Source: Thermodesulfovibrionales bacterium
GTDB taxonomy: Bacteria > Nitrospirota > Thermodesulfovibrionia > Thermodesulfovibrionales > SM23-35
Assembly (NCBI GenBank): GCA_030019415.1
Contig: JASEEX010000024.1
Span: 1-32,820, forward strand
DNA: 32,820 bases
Direction of reading: 5' to 3'
This document shows, in pieces, positions 1-9,666 of this stretch; the stretch's first letter is position 1; each line of letters begins with the position of its first letter. The position numbers and the translations under genes are program-made. The notes below the pieces were generated by a model. That model saw nothing but the letters and a program-made list of their open reading frames with translations, had not been told where the DNA came from and did not search any database.

Positions 1-822
1 GACAGCATCATAGCGTTAAGGAAGAGGAGGAACGCTGAGGTAAAGGAAATAGTTCTGGATGCCACACCTAATGTTAATTGCATAGAGGGTAAAGAACTCT
101 GGTGGCGTGAGGTAAGGAATGCTGAAGGGATTCGTTATATAGTTTGCAGGAATCCTGAAGTAGCGGAGTTACAGAGGCAGATGCGTGAGGAGAACATAAA
201 GGCGCTAATGGATGAACTTAAAAAGATAAAAGAAGGGATAGAGAAGTTAAAAAGGAAGGCTTCATTAAAGAGAGTTGTTAGTCAGGTAGAGAAAGTTCTC
301 AGGCATAAACATGGTCGCAGGCTAATTGGTTATAAGGTAGATGAAAAAGACGGAAGATTAAGTTATTGGATAAAAGAGGAATCCTTAAAGATAGAAGAGG
401 CATTGGATGGTGTGTACATCTTGATGACGGAAGAACAGAGGATGAGTGCAAAAGAAGTGATAGAGGCATACAAAGATTTGACCGATGTGGAGCGTGCATT
501 CAGGACAATGAAGAGCGCGTTACAGTTGAGACCGTTTTACCACTGGACAGAGAATCGTGTAAGGGCCCATGCATTGATCTGTTATCTTGCGTTTTTGATA
601 GAGAGATATGTAGAGAAGGCACTGAAGCATCACAACGTTGGATTTAGCGCCAGGACTGCATTTGAGAGTTTATCACAACTTGGGGCTGCTGTAATGGAAG
701 TTGATGAAGAAAGATATACCTATATCAGTGAGCCTTCAAGGAGAGATAGAATAATTTTTAATGCCCTTGGTCTTAAATTCCCCCTTCGATGCATGATTGA
801 AAAGACAAAAGGGAATATGTAG
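1..822 (+). mobile_element. Transposase, IS1634/IS4-superfamily (DDE), 3' part; frame is open from window position 1
   Basis: Frame 1 reads without a stop from base 1 to 822. Motifs such as DLTDVERAFRTMKSALQLRPFYHWTENRVRAHALICYLAFLIERYVE are typical of the C-terminal region of IS1634/IS4-type transposases. Confidence 0.85.
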
Positions 823-882
823 TGCAAATACGAAAAGACAAATGTTTTAATATCAAGGCTTTTCGTGTAGAGGTTGTTGAAC

Positions 883-1587
883 TTAAGTAACAAAACGCCT
901 TACAGCAGCCAGCCCATGACCTCTGCCCTTGTCAGTGTACCGTGAGGCGCCATGAAGCAATGCCCTCTCTATAGCGTCAAGGTCGCCTTTTAACTTAAAC
1001 CTCTCTGATAAGGATTTCCTGAAGCCTATACCAATATCCATGGCGGCAATCTTTACAACATTTTTGTTCATGTTCTGGAAATGATACTTCTGTATTCCTA
1101 CAAAACCGGTATTTTCACTGTGTTCAAGTATATTCTGGCATACCTCTGAAAGGGCAACTATAAAGCCACTCATTGCCCTTTCATCATAGTGGAGATGCCG
1201 GGTAAGAATTGCATGGGCACGTTCTTTGACCCTTCCAACAATAAAGTGAATATCATCTGATTTTTCTATAGGTGTGATCTCAAGGAGGACATCTGAATAG
1301 GAACTCCTTAGATATTTATCAGAAATCGCTGGTTCAGATGGTTCAAGTCGGAAATACTGCCCAGCATATCTAAAGAAGTCCATCCTTTCAAGATATCGAA
1401 GGACATCCTCCGATGTGGGAAGATAAAGAATTTGCCTTATCCTTTTTAATTTAAAGAATGCCCCTGCCTCCAAGAGCCCAACCATACCATAGGGATCGAT
1501 GAACTGAATATCCCTTAAATCAACAGGAGTACTTTCTGTTGCAGATAAAATAACCGACTCGAAGGTCTCATCACTTAATTGAATCAC
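883..1587 (-). pseudogene. STAS-like domain fused to HATPase (anti-sigma-factor-like) domain, probably 3'-truncated
   Basis: N-term VDLRDIQFIDPYGMVGLLEAG (STAS-like); C-term ALSEVCQNILEHSENTG (HATPase N-box) and GRGHGLAAVRRFVT (G-box region), ending abruptly next to the IS. GTG start overlaps the upstream stop (GTGA). Confidence 0.6.
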
Positions 1588-1862
1588 AGCCCCATCTTTC
1601 TTAATGCCTCATCAGCTAAACTACTTGAAGCAGGTGCCTCCTCAGACAGATATAGCATCACCCCGCCTTTGACAGGCCTCAACACGATCTTTCCTTCCTG
1701 AGCTAATCTGTTTGTAATCTCAACAGGATTTTCACCATCAAAATATTTCTTGAATGCACTATTAAATCCAGAATATACAGAATGGATCCCCTTGTATCCC
1801 TCTTTCCTTAAACTCACGATTGCCCTCTTTACAAACTCTTCATAACTTAGTTTCTCTGGCAT
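1584..1862 (-). CDS. Small hypothetical protein (92 aa), possibly winged-helix-like
   Basis: ORF with ATG, translationally overlapping both neighbours; no family recognised with certainty. Confidence 0.6.
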   Translation of the reverse strand: MPEKLSYEEFVKRAIVSLRKEGYKGIHSVYSGFNSAFKKYFDGENPVEITNRLAQEGKIVLRPVKGGVMLYLSEEAPASSSLADEALRKMGL

Positions 1863-2427
1863 AGTCTGCTCCCTCCTTTTTCTTTTTTGAATAAATTTGC
1901 TCCGGCTTCACCCCTATAGACTCCAGCCATTCTATAATTATCTTTTTCATTGCCTTTGCGTTATAGCCATGCCATCTTTTCCTCTCCTTTGGATAATCAA
2001 TGAGGACATTTTTGAATCTCCTGAATGCACCTTTTCCATCAAGGGCATTGGTAAGTTCTTCTTTGAGGGCAGGGTCTTTAACGGTCTCTATAAAGTCGGC
2101 CATGATATTATGTGCCCCGGACGAATCCCTTTCCGGGATACGGATATATCGGCCATCTTCACCGAGGAGGACCTCCAGCGCCAGCTCCACTTCATCTTCC
2201 ATCCAATAAGGCAGGTCGGGTTCCTCATCAAATTGTATATATTCTATATTATCTCCTATATCATCGTAATTACCTTCATATAGTCTTACTCTAACCTCAC
2301 TTAGGATATCCTCTGAAAGGGCTATAATCTCCCCTGTCCTAAGGTCGAGGAAGTAGTCAAAGGAATCCCTAACAACATCTTCCATGGCCTTCTGGATCTC
2401 ATCAAAATTTACTCTCAATTTTTTCAT
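1840..2427 (-). CDS. UPF0158 family protein
   Basis: MKKLRVNFDEIQKAMEDVVRDSFDYFLDLRTGEIIALSED resembles the UPF0158 family. The internal ATG at 2427 is preferred over the 2478 start in the ORF track. Confidence 0.7.
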   Translation of the reverse strand: MKKLRVNFDEIQKAMEDVVRDSFDYFLDLRTGEIIALSEDILSEVRVRLYEGNYDDIGDNIEYIQFDEEPDLPYWMEDEVELALEVLLGEDGRYIRIPERDSSGAHNIMADFIETVKDPALKEELTNALDGKGAFRRFKNVLIDYPKERKRWHGYNAKAMKKIIIEWLESIGVKPEQIYSKKKKEGADYARETKL

Positions 2428-2812
2428 TACACACCCTTCTCCAGTCGCAATTTTTACAATAGTCTCTTGACCACTCATGGAATACCTCGGGGATCTTTAC
2501 CTTTATATCAGGCCATTTTACTTTCGTATTGACTTCCAATTTTAGCAACTCTATCGCCTTACTGTCCATCTCCCTTATCTCGGCATCTCCGTCTTTATCA
2601 TAAACACACTTGCCCCTTTTGAGATAGGGGCACTTTTTGCAGATATCATCTGCCCCTGAGCAAACCTCTATCTCCTCTCCAGCCTCAGCCCTTTCCAGGA
2701 CCTTCCTGAGATTCGCCACAAATTCAGAGTTATAACCTTTTCCACTAAAGAAGTGAAGACAGATGAGGTGATGGCCTCTGAGTTTTATGGCTGGCTTTGA
2801 GAGGGAACTCAT
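2402..2812 (-). CDS. DUF1284 domain-containing protein, Cys-rich
   Basis: IKLRGHHLICLHFFSGKGYNSEFVANLRKV... with CSGADDICKKCPYLKRGKC and CKNCDWRRVC. Confidence 0.75.
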   Translation of the reverse strand: MSSLSKPAIKLRGHHLICLHFFSGKGYNSEFVANLRKVLERAEAGEEIEVCSGADDICKKCPYLKRGKCVYDKDGDAEIREMDSKAIELLKLEVNTKVKWPDIKVKIPEVFHEWSRDYCKNCDWRRVCNEKIESKF

Positions 2813-2826
2813 TCCTGGGTCTCTTA

Positions 2827-3660
2827 TTAAGGCTTGATTAAAGGATCTTTTATACCCGCCTCTTTAAATCCCTTTGCTCTAAATACACAGCTATCACATA
2901 AACCGCAGGGGATTAATTCGGAGTTCGGTCCTGAATCAAGTTCAGGATGGAGTTTGGAGTTTTCTTCTTTGTAACTTTGAACTCCTGCGATAGCAGGCTG
3001 TGGGTCGTAGCAGCTCCATGTCAGGGAATAATCAAGCCCCAGTTCAACGCCTTTTTTTATTATCTCAGATTTTTTCATTGATATAAGAGGTGTCCGTATC
3101 ATAAACCTTAACCTGCCCTCGACAGATGCCTTTGTTGCAAGGTTTGCCATGTCCTCGAAGGCCCAGAGATACTCTGGCCTGCAGTCTGGATAACCGCTAT
3201 AGTCTATGGCGTTCGCACCTATAAAAATATCCTCTGCCTCGAGGACCTCTGCCCAGGCAAGGGCAAAGGACAGGAATATGGTATTGCGGGCAGGGACGTA
3301 GGTTACTGGAATAGTCGAGAGTCGAGAGTCGAGAGTCGAGAGTCTGGGATCTTCCATTTTTGTATTTTGACTCCTGACTCCTTCCGCCTTTGGCGGATGA
3401 CTCCTGACGTTTTTGGGTACCTCCATATCCGATGTAAGGGCTGAGCCTCCAATATCTCTGAGATCAAATCTTATGATGAGATGTTTTTTTGCCCCAAGGG
3501 CTGAGGCGACCATCCGCGCAGAGGTGAGTTCTCTTTTATGCCTCTGATTATAATCAAAGCTCAGGGCATATAATTCATATCCCTCAGATTTTGCAACTGC
3601 AAGGGTTGTCGATGAATCAATTCCGCCGCTCAGGAGTACCACAGCCTTTCTTTCCTTCAT
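2827..3660 (-). CDS. queC: 7-cyano-7-deazaguanine synthase with two repeat-derived in-frame insertions
   Basis: [35 protein letters not shown]-loop, [43 protein letters not shown]. Confidence 0.95.
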   Translation of the reverse strand: MKERKAVVLLSGGIDSSTTLAVAKSEGYELYALSFDYNQRHKRELTSARMVASALGAKKHLIIRFDLRDIGGSALTSDMEVPKNVRSHPPKAEGVRSQNTKMEDPRLSTLDSRLSTIPVTYVPARNTIFLSFALAWAEVLEAEDIFIGANAIDYSGYPDCRPEYLWAFEDMANLATKASVEGRLRFMIRTPLISMKKSEIIKKGVELGLDYSLTWSCYDPQPAIAGVQSYKEENSKLHPELDSGPNSELIPCGLCDSCVFRAKGFKEAGIKDPLIKP

Positions 3661-4241
3661 AGGCGTTGTCCTACCCTCCTTTCAGTGCCTTTTATGAGCC
3701 TTCGAATGTTATCTCTATGGCGTATAATAATAAGTGCTGTCATAAGAATAGCGACAAGCAGTTTTTCCTTACTGTCAAATAGTGCAATGTTCAATGGTAG
3801 AAGTCCAAATGATACAAGTGCTCCCAAGGAAGAATATCTTGTAGTTAAGACAACCACCAGCCATATTACAAATGTAAAGAGGGCTGTTTGTGGAGAGTAA
3901 AGGCTCAGCACCCCGAGGCTTGTGGCAACGCCCTTACCTCCCCTAAAACCCAGGAAAATAGAAAAGTTATGACCAAGGACTGCTGAGAGGCCGATGAGGC
4001 CTTCATAGAGAGGCCCTGCTCCAAAATACTTTCCCAGTGCAACTGCTATAGTTCCTTTGAGGATATCTCCAAGAAGTGTTACGGCAGCGGGCCATTTGCC
4101 AAGAGACCTCAGGACGTTTGTTGCACCTATGTTTTTGCTCCCAACCTTTTTGAGATCAACTCCTTTAGCCTTTGCTATGATCACTCCAATAGGGATCGAG
4201 CCGAGGATAAAAGAGATCACTGCAAGTATAATGTATTTCAT
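3657..4241 (-). CDS. plsY: Glycerol-3-phosphate acyltransferase PlsY
   Basis: [61 protein letters not shown]. Confidence 0.95.
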   Translation of the reverse strand: MKYIILAVISFILGSIPIGVIIAKAKGVDLKKVGSKNIGATNVLRSLGKWPAAVTLLGDILKGTIAVALGKYFGAGPLYEGLIGLSAVLGHNFSIFLGFRGGKGVATSLGVLSLYSPQTALFTFVIWLVVVLTTRYSSLGALVSFGLLPLNIALFDSKEKLLVAILMTALIIIRHRDNIRRLIKGTERRVGQRL

Positions 4242-4771
4242 ATCCTTTTCCAGAACGATATGGTGTACTGTACCCCTGATACCACAGCGAGCACAAGGGC
4301 TACCCAGATCAAGACAATACCAATATCATAGAGATCAATATCAAAGAGGCTCCCCATGAGGATGAGGCAGAGAATGGCAACCATCTGTGTAGCGGTTTTT
4401 ATCTTTCCGCCCATCTCAGCAGGTATGACAAGATTCTTTGAAAGGGCAACAGCCCTGAGACCTGTTACAAAGAATTCTCTCGCAATGATGACGATCGCTA
4501 TCCACGCAGGCAGCCTTTCCATCTCAACGAGCACGATAAGGGCAGAGATTACCAGGAACTTGTCGGCAATGGGATCGAGGATAACGCCCACCTTTGTTAT
4601 CTCACCCGAGTGTCTCGCAAAATACCCATCAAGGTAATCTGTTAATGAGGCGATACCGAAGATAATGGCACCTACTACTGGATGCTGATAGACAGCTAAT
4701 ATAAAAATTGGAACCAGAACAATCCTGCTGAGGGTCAAGACTGTCGGAAGGTTAAGTCTTAGAGTACTCAT
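4238..4771 (-). CDS. pgsA: CDP-diacylglycerol--glycerol-3-phosphate 3-phosphatidyltransferase
   Basis: LPTVLTLSRIVLVPIF... SLTDYLDGYFARHSGEITKVGVILDPIADKF (CDP-alcohol phosphotransferase motif). Confidence 0.93.
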   Translation of the reverse strand: MSTLRLNLPTVLTLSRIVLVPIFILAVYQHPVVGAIIFGIASLTDYLDGYFARHSGEITKVGVILDPIADKFLVISALIVLVEMERLPAWIAIVIIAREFFVTGLRAVALSKNLVIPAEMGGKIKTATQMVAILCLILMGSLFDIDLYDIGIVLIWVALVLAVVSGVQYTISFWKRI

Positions 4772-5300
4772 CTAAAATGCCTTCCCATAATCCTTTTGCC
4801 TTAAGAAGGAAATCACATACCTCCCTCACTGCTCCTCTGCCTCCGTTGTTTTTTGTTACCATCATCGCGGCAGCCTTAGCCTCATCAGCAGCATCTGCAA
4901 CAGCAACAGAAAATCCCGAGCCCTTGAGGAGGGGGAGGTCAACAATATCATCCCCGACATATGCAACCTCCTTAGAGTCAACTGAGTATTTTTCGATCAA
5001 ATGACGATAAGCAACTCTCTTGTCATAGCACTTCTGATAGACCTCTGTAATTCCGACCTCACGAGCCCTCCTTTCAACAACCTTTGAATACCTGCCTGTA
5101 ATCATAGCCACAATAATCCCTGCCCTGATAAGCATCTTAATTCCATGTCCATCTCGCACATGAAAGGACTCGAACTCATTACCCTCGTTGTCAAGAATAA
5201 TACTTCCATCTGTAAGTACGCCGTCAACATCAAGTATAATGAGCTTAATCTTCTTGGCAATCTCGAGAAGTTCTTTCTCTTTTATATCATTATCCGTCAT
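4752..5300 (-). CDS. kdsC: 3-deoxy-D-manno-octulosonate 8-phosphate phosphatase (KdsC)
   Basis: LIILDVDGVLTDGSIILDNEGNEFESFHVRDGHGIKMLIRAGI, VAYVGDDIVDLPLL (HAD C0 subclass). Confidence 0.93.
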   Translation of the reverse strand: MTDNDIKEKELLEIAKKIKLIILDVDGVLTDGSIILDNEGNEFESFHVRDGHGIKMLIRAGIIVAMITGRYSKVVERRAREVGITEVYQKCYDKRVAYRHLIEKYSVDSKEVAYVGDDIVDLPLLKGSGFSVAVADAADEAKAAAMMVTKNNGGRGAVREVCDFLLKAKGLWEGILDEYSKT

Positions 5301-5304
5301 CGCC

Positions 5305-6273
5305 TTAAACTATTCCCTGCTTCAATATATCGTGCAGGTGGATTATCCCGATTGCCCTTCCGTCTCCGCCAGGTACCACCAGGGCTGTTATCGAATAACT
5401 TTCCATAATGGATAGTGCCTTTGCAGCAAGTTCTTCTTCAGATACTGTCTTTGGATTTCTTGTCATAACCTCTTCTGCTGTCAACTCAAAGAGCCTCCCA
5501 CCCCACTTTTCTATTCCCCTTCTTAAATCTCCATCAGTTATTATCCCTGCGATCCTGCTGTTGCTGTCCAGGACAATGGTATGGCCGAGCCTCTTTGAAG
5601 ACATCTCTATTACTGTCTTTGACATTGGAGTTCCGAGGAAAACCTTCGGGATTTTATCCCCTGTATGCATGAGGTCTTTTACCTTTATAAAAAGCTTTTT
5701 ACCGATGCTCCCTCCAGGATGGAAAAAGGCAAAGTCCTCCTCTTTAAACCCCCTCTTCATGAGCAGGGCCACTGCCAGGGCATCACCCATTGCCATGGTT
5801 GCGGTAGTTGATGCAGTAGGCACGATCCCGAGAAGGCATGCCTCCTCTTTTACCGATACATCGAGGGTCACATCAGCTACCTTAGAAAGGGTTGAATCAG
5901 GGTTTCCCGTCACTGAAATGAGGCGAACATTAAACCTTTTCAGAAAGGGTATCAATCCCACAATCTCTTCTGTCTCACCGCTATTTGAGATGGTGATTAT
6001 CACATCATCAGATGTGACCATACCTAAATCGCCGTGAGTTGCTTCGGCAGGATGGAGGAAAAAGGCAGGCGTGCCGGTTGATGCCAGTGTGGCTGCTATC
6101 TTTTTGCCCACAAGACCTGACTTGCCCATGCCGGTCACAACAACTCTACCTTTGCTTTGAAAGATAATCTCAACAGCCCTCTCAAAATTACTGTCAAGCT
6201 TTTCGACCAGGGCAAAGACAGCCTCTGCCTCTGTCTTTAAAACCCTCTTTGCTATATCAAGGATGTTGTCCAT
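5305..6273 (-). CDS. kdsD: Arabinose-5-phosphate isomerase (KpsF/GutQ/KdsD), SIS + 2 CBS
   Basis: RVVVTGMGKSGLVGKKIAATLASTGTPAFFLHPAEATHGDLGM plus C-terminal CBS repeats. Confidence 0.95.
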   Translation of the reverse strand: MDNILDIAKRVLKTEAEAVFALVEKLDSNFERAVEIIFQSKGRVVVTGMGKSGLVGKKIAATLASTGTPAFFLHPAEATHGDLGMVTSDDVIITISNSGETEEIVGLIPFLKRFNVRLISVTGNPDSTLSKVADVTLDVSVKEEACLLGIVPTASTTATMAMGDALAVALLMKRGFKEEDFAFFHPGGSIGKKLFIKVKDLMHTGDKIPKVFLGTPMSKTVIEMSSKRLGHTIVLDSNSRIAGIITDGDLRRGIEKWGGRLFELTAEEVMTRNPKTVSEEELAAKALSIMESYSITALVVPGGDGRAIGIIHLHDILKQGIV

Positions 6274-6339
6274 AGAATTCGTCCGCCCTGAATTTTTGTC
6301 GGTTGTAGAATCTCAACCTAATCCCCATGCCAAATCTCC

Positions 6340-7170
6340 CTAAAAATGGAAGGATTTTACTAACTCATATATGGCTTTAATAGTAGTTAGCACCTTCTCC
6401 ACTTCAGTCAGCTTTATCATATTCGGCCCATCACATAAGGCTTTGTCAGGCTCTGGATGGACCTCCATGAATAGACCATCAACTCCTACTACAACTGCTG
6501 CCCTTGCAAGGGGTTCTGCATATTCCCTTTGACCTCCTGAACAACTTCCCTGTCCACCCGGAAGTTGCAGGCTATGTGTAACATCAAAAATAACAGGGTA
6601 TCCAAAAGACCTCATTATAGATAATCCCCTGAAGTCAACAACGAGATTATTGTATCCAAAGGACGTTCCTCTTTCTGTGATGAAAAGGTTGTGATTGCCT
6701 GTGGAAACAAACTTATCAATAACATTCTTTATATCCCACGGTGCAAGGAACTGTCCCTTTTTAATATTTACAGGCTTTCCTGTTTTCGATGCCGCAAGAA
6801 TCAGATCAGTCTGTCTACATAAAAAAGCAGGTATCTGAAGGGCATCGAGGATCTCTGCAGCAGGCTTAACTTCTTCTACTGAATGGACATCAGAGATTAC
6901 AGGAATGTTAAATCTGCTCCTGACATCAGAAAGTATCTTTAAACCCCTATCGATTCCGGGTCCTCTATACGAGTTGAGGGATGTTCGATTTGCCTTATCA
7001 TAAGAGCTTTTGAATAAAAGAGGAAGCCCAAATCCTTTACATATTTCTTTCAGTCTTTCTGTAGTAGAGAATACAATATCCTCACTCTCAATAACACATG
7101 GGCCCGCAATAATAAAAAGTGGATTATTCCCCCCAAGGTTTGTATTTGCTATATTTATTTCCTTTGTCAA
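6340..7170 (-). CDS. kdsA: 3-deoxy-8-phosphooctulonate synthase
   Basis: FIIAGPCVIESED, KSSYDKANRTSLNSYRGPG, QTDLILAASKTGKPVNIKKGQFLAPWD. Confidence 0.97.
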   Translation of the reverse strand: MTKEINIANTNLGGNNPLFIIAGPCVIESEDIVFSTTERLKEICKGFGLPLLFKSSYDKANRTSLNSYRGPGIDRGLKILSDVRSRFNIPVISDVHSVEEVKPAAEILDALQIPAFLCRQTDLILAASKTGKPVNIKKGQFLAPWDIKNVIDKFVSTGNHNLFITERGTSFGYNNLVVDFRGLSIMRSFGYPVIFDVTHSLQLPGGQGSCSGGQREYAEPLARAAVVVGVDGLFMEVHPEPDKALCDGPNMIKLTEVEKVLTTIKAIYELVKSFHF

Positions 7171-7172
7171 TA

Positions 7173-8849
7173 CTAAATGCCTCTGCCTTTCTTCTCTGCA
7201 CTAATCTCTAAGTAAGGGAATAAAGATCTCTTTTCTCTGAGAGACGCCTCTATAAATGCCTTGAATAAAGGATGTGGATCTGTTGGTCTTGATTTGAATT
7301 CTGGATGAAACTGGCATCCAAGGAACCAGGGATGGTCTTCGATTTCGACAATCTCTACAAGTTCTCCATCAGGACTCATACCACTAATCATTAAGCCATG
7401 CCTTGCGAGTATATCCCTGTATGCATTATTAAATTCATATCTGTGTCTATGTCTCTCGGATATCTCTTTTACACCATATGCCTTGAAGGCATGTGTACCT
7501 TCCTTAAGAATGCAAGGATATGCACCAAGTCTCATGGTACCACCTTTCTGAGAGTCTTCAGTACGCTCCTCAACTCTTCCCTTCCTGAAGTCATACCATT
7601 TTTCCATTAGATATATAACAGGGTCTTCTGTGTTTAGATCAAATTCTGTACTATTTGCCCTGAGCCCACAGACATTACGTGCAAACTCAATAACAGCGCA
7701 CTGCATTCCGAGGCATATGCCAAGATAAGGTATCTTCTTTTCACGCGCATACCTTATAGCCTCTACCTTTCCCTCTATCCCCCTGTATCCAAATCCTCCG
7801 GGCACGAGAATTCCATCAGCTTCGGATAGATACCTCTCAGGGCCATGGGCATCTACTTCCTCCGAATCTACCCACTGCAGATTGACGCGAGCATCATTTG
7901 CAATTCCACCGTGAGTGAGGGCTTCGTAGAGGCTCTTATACGAGTCCTTAAGCCCGGTATATTTTCCTACTATTGTAATATTAACTTCATTCTTGGGTTC
8001 CTTTATCTTCCTAACAATGTCTTCCCAGAGAGTGATGTCTGGCTCTTTTAAATTCAGGTTAAGCCTCTTCCCTATAAGGTAATCGAGCCCTTCGTTATGG
8101 AATACAATGGGGACTTCATATACCGTCTCAACGTCCCGTGCAGCAATGACAGCATCCCCATCAAGGTTACAGTGAATTGCAATCTTCTTCTTCACATCCA
8201 CTGGAAGTGGCCTGTCAGTTCTACATAAAAGTATATCAGGCTGAATACCTATCTCCCTGTATTCCTTGACACTATGTTGTGTGGGCTTTGTCTTAAGCTC
8301 ACCTGCTGACTTTACATAGGGGATAAGAGTAAGATGAATATAGAGTACATTTTCCCTGCCAACGTCATAGCGGAACTGTCTTATCGCCTCGAGAAAGGGC
8401 AGGCTTTCAATATCACCAATAGTGCCACCGATCTCAACTATTACAACATCATAGTCATTGCTTGCAGATTTTATAGCCCTCTTAATCTCATCTGTAATAT
8501 GGGGTACTACCTGGACTGTTTCTCCAAGATAGTCTCCCTTTCTCTCCTTTGTGATTACATTATAATAAATCATTCCCGTTGTATAGTTATTTGCTTGTGA
8601 TGTCCTTATCGATGTAAATCTTTCATAATGTCCAAGGTCAAGGTCTGTCTCTGCACCATCATCAGTAACAAAGACCTCACCATGCTGGAACGGGCTCAGT
8701 GTGCCCGGGTCAACATTTATATAAGGGTCTAATTTCTGAAGGGTGACTTTCAACCCCTTTGCCTCGAGTAGTGCACCTATAGCAGCGGCTGCGATACCCT
8801 TACCGAGGGCTGAAACAACACCACCTGTTACAAAGATGTACTTAGGCAT
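7173..8849 (-). CDS. pyrG: CTP synthase
   Basis: [59 protein letters not shown]; GATase [21 protein letters not shown]. Confidence 0.98.
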   Translation of the reverse strand: MPKYIFVTGGVVSALGKGIAAAAIGALLEAKGLKVTLQKLDPYINVDPGTLSPFQHGEVFVTDDGAETDLDLGHYERFTSIRTSQANNYTTGMIYYNVITKERKGDYLGETVQVVPHITDEIKRAIKSASNDYDVVIVEIGGTIGDIESLPFLEAIRQFRYDVGRENVLYIHLTLIPYVKSAGELKTKPTQHSVKEYREIGIQPDILLCRTDRPLPVDVKKKIAIHCNLDGDAVIAARDVETVYEVPIVFHNEGLDYLIGKRLNLNLKEPDITLWEDIVRKIKEPKNEVNITIVGKYTGLKDSYKSLYEALTHGGIANDARVNLQWVDSEEVDAHGPERYLSEADGILVPGGFGYRGIEGKVEAIRYAREKKIPYLGICLGMQCAVIEFARNVCGLRANSTEFDLNTEDPVIYLMEKWYDFRKGRVEERTEDSQKGGTMRLGAYPCILKEGTHAFKAYGVKEISERHRHRYEFNNAYRDILARHGLMISGMSPDGELVEIVEIEDHPWFLGCQFHPEFKSRPTDPHPLFKAFIEASLREKRSLFPYLEISAEKKGRGI

Positions 8850-9610
8850 TTCTCCACCCTTTCTAAGTCTTCAGGGGTATCCACCCCGTAAGTTTCGAAG
8901 AAGGTTTCCTTTGTCTTGATTCTCATTCCTTTTTCAAGTGCCCTTAGCTGCTCGAGCCTCTCTATCTTCTCAAGCTCTGTTGGTTCCACTCTGGAAAGTG
9001 CAAGAAGTGCATCTCTCCTATAACTATAGATGCCGATATGCTTATAACAGTTAAAATTTCGAATTTCGCCCCGAACTTGATTCGGGGTCGAATTTCGAAT
9101 TTCAGAAAGTCTTTTCCATTCATCTCTGTGAAATGGTATAGGTGATCTTGAGAAATAGAGTGCAAACCCTTCTCTATCAAAAACAACTTTGACGACATTC
9201 GGGTCTATAATTTCTCCCGGGTCTGTTATCTTTTTCACGATGGTGCCAATAGAAGCCCTTTTATCTTGAAGTAGAATAATCACGTCATCTATCATCTGGG
9301 GTCGTATGAGAGGTTCATCAGCCTGCACATTTACAATAACATCGTGATTCACTGAGGCGGCAACCTCAGCTATCCTGTCTGTGCCTGAAAGGTGTGACCT
9401 ATCTGTCATTATCGCCTTGCCACCAAAGGAAAGCACCTTCTCGAATATGGTCTCGCTATCTGTTGCAACGATGACGTCATCTGCCAGTTGAGATCCTTTT
9501 GAATTCTCGTACACGTGCTGGATCAACGTTTTTCCTTTTAGGAGGGACAAAGGCTTTCCCGGAAAACGGGTTGAGTCATAACGGGCAGGGATGATGACTA
9601 TTGCAGTCAT
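8828..9610 (-). CDS. kdsB: 3-deoxy-manno-octulosonate cytidylyltransferase with a repeat-derived in-frame insertion
   Basis: [65 protein letters not shown]. Confidence 0.95.
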   Translation of the reverse strand: MTAIVIIPARYDSTRFPGKPLSLLKGKTLIQHVYENSKGSQLADDVIVATDSETIFEKVLSFGGKAIMTDRSHLSGTDRIAEVAASVNHDVIVNVQADEPLIRPQMIDDVIILLQDKRASIGTIVKKITDPGEIIDPNVVKVVFDREGFALYFSRSPIPFHRDEWKRLSEIRNSTPNQVRGEIRNFNCYKHIGIYSYRRDALLALSRVEPTELEKIERLEQLRALEKGMRIKTKETFFETYGVDTPEDLERVEKCLSTSL

Positions 9611-9666
9611 GATTTTAATTAATAATTATATAATGCTTTCCCATGTCTTGACAATACCCTAACCTA

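Noticed and set aside
366-647. 93-aa ORF overlapping the transposase in another frame
   Set aside because: Alternate-frame reading of the transposase; no independent support.
3313-3344. Possible CRISPR-like array
   Set aside because: Unit is 7 bp with no spacers; it is a simple tandem repeat inside queC.
5408-6037. 209-aa plus-strand ORF
   Set aside because: Antisense to kdsD; shadow ORF.
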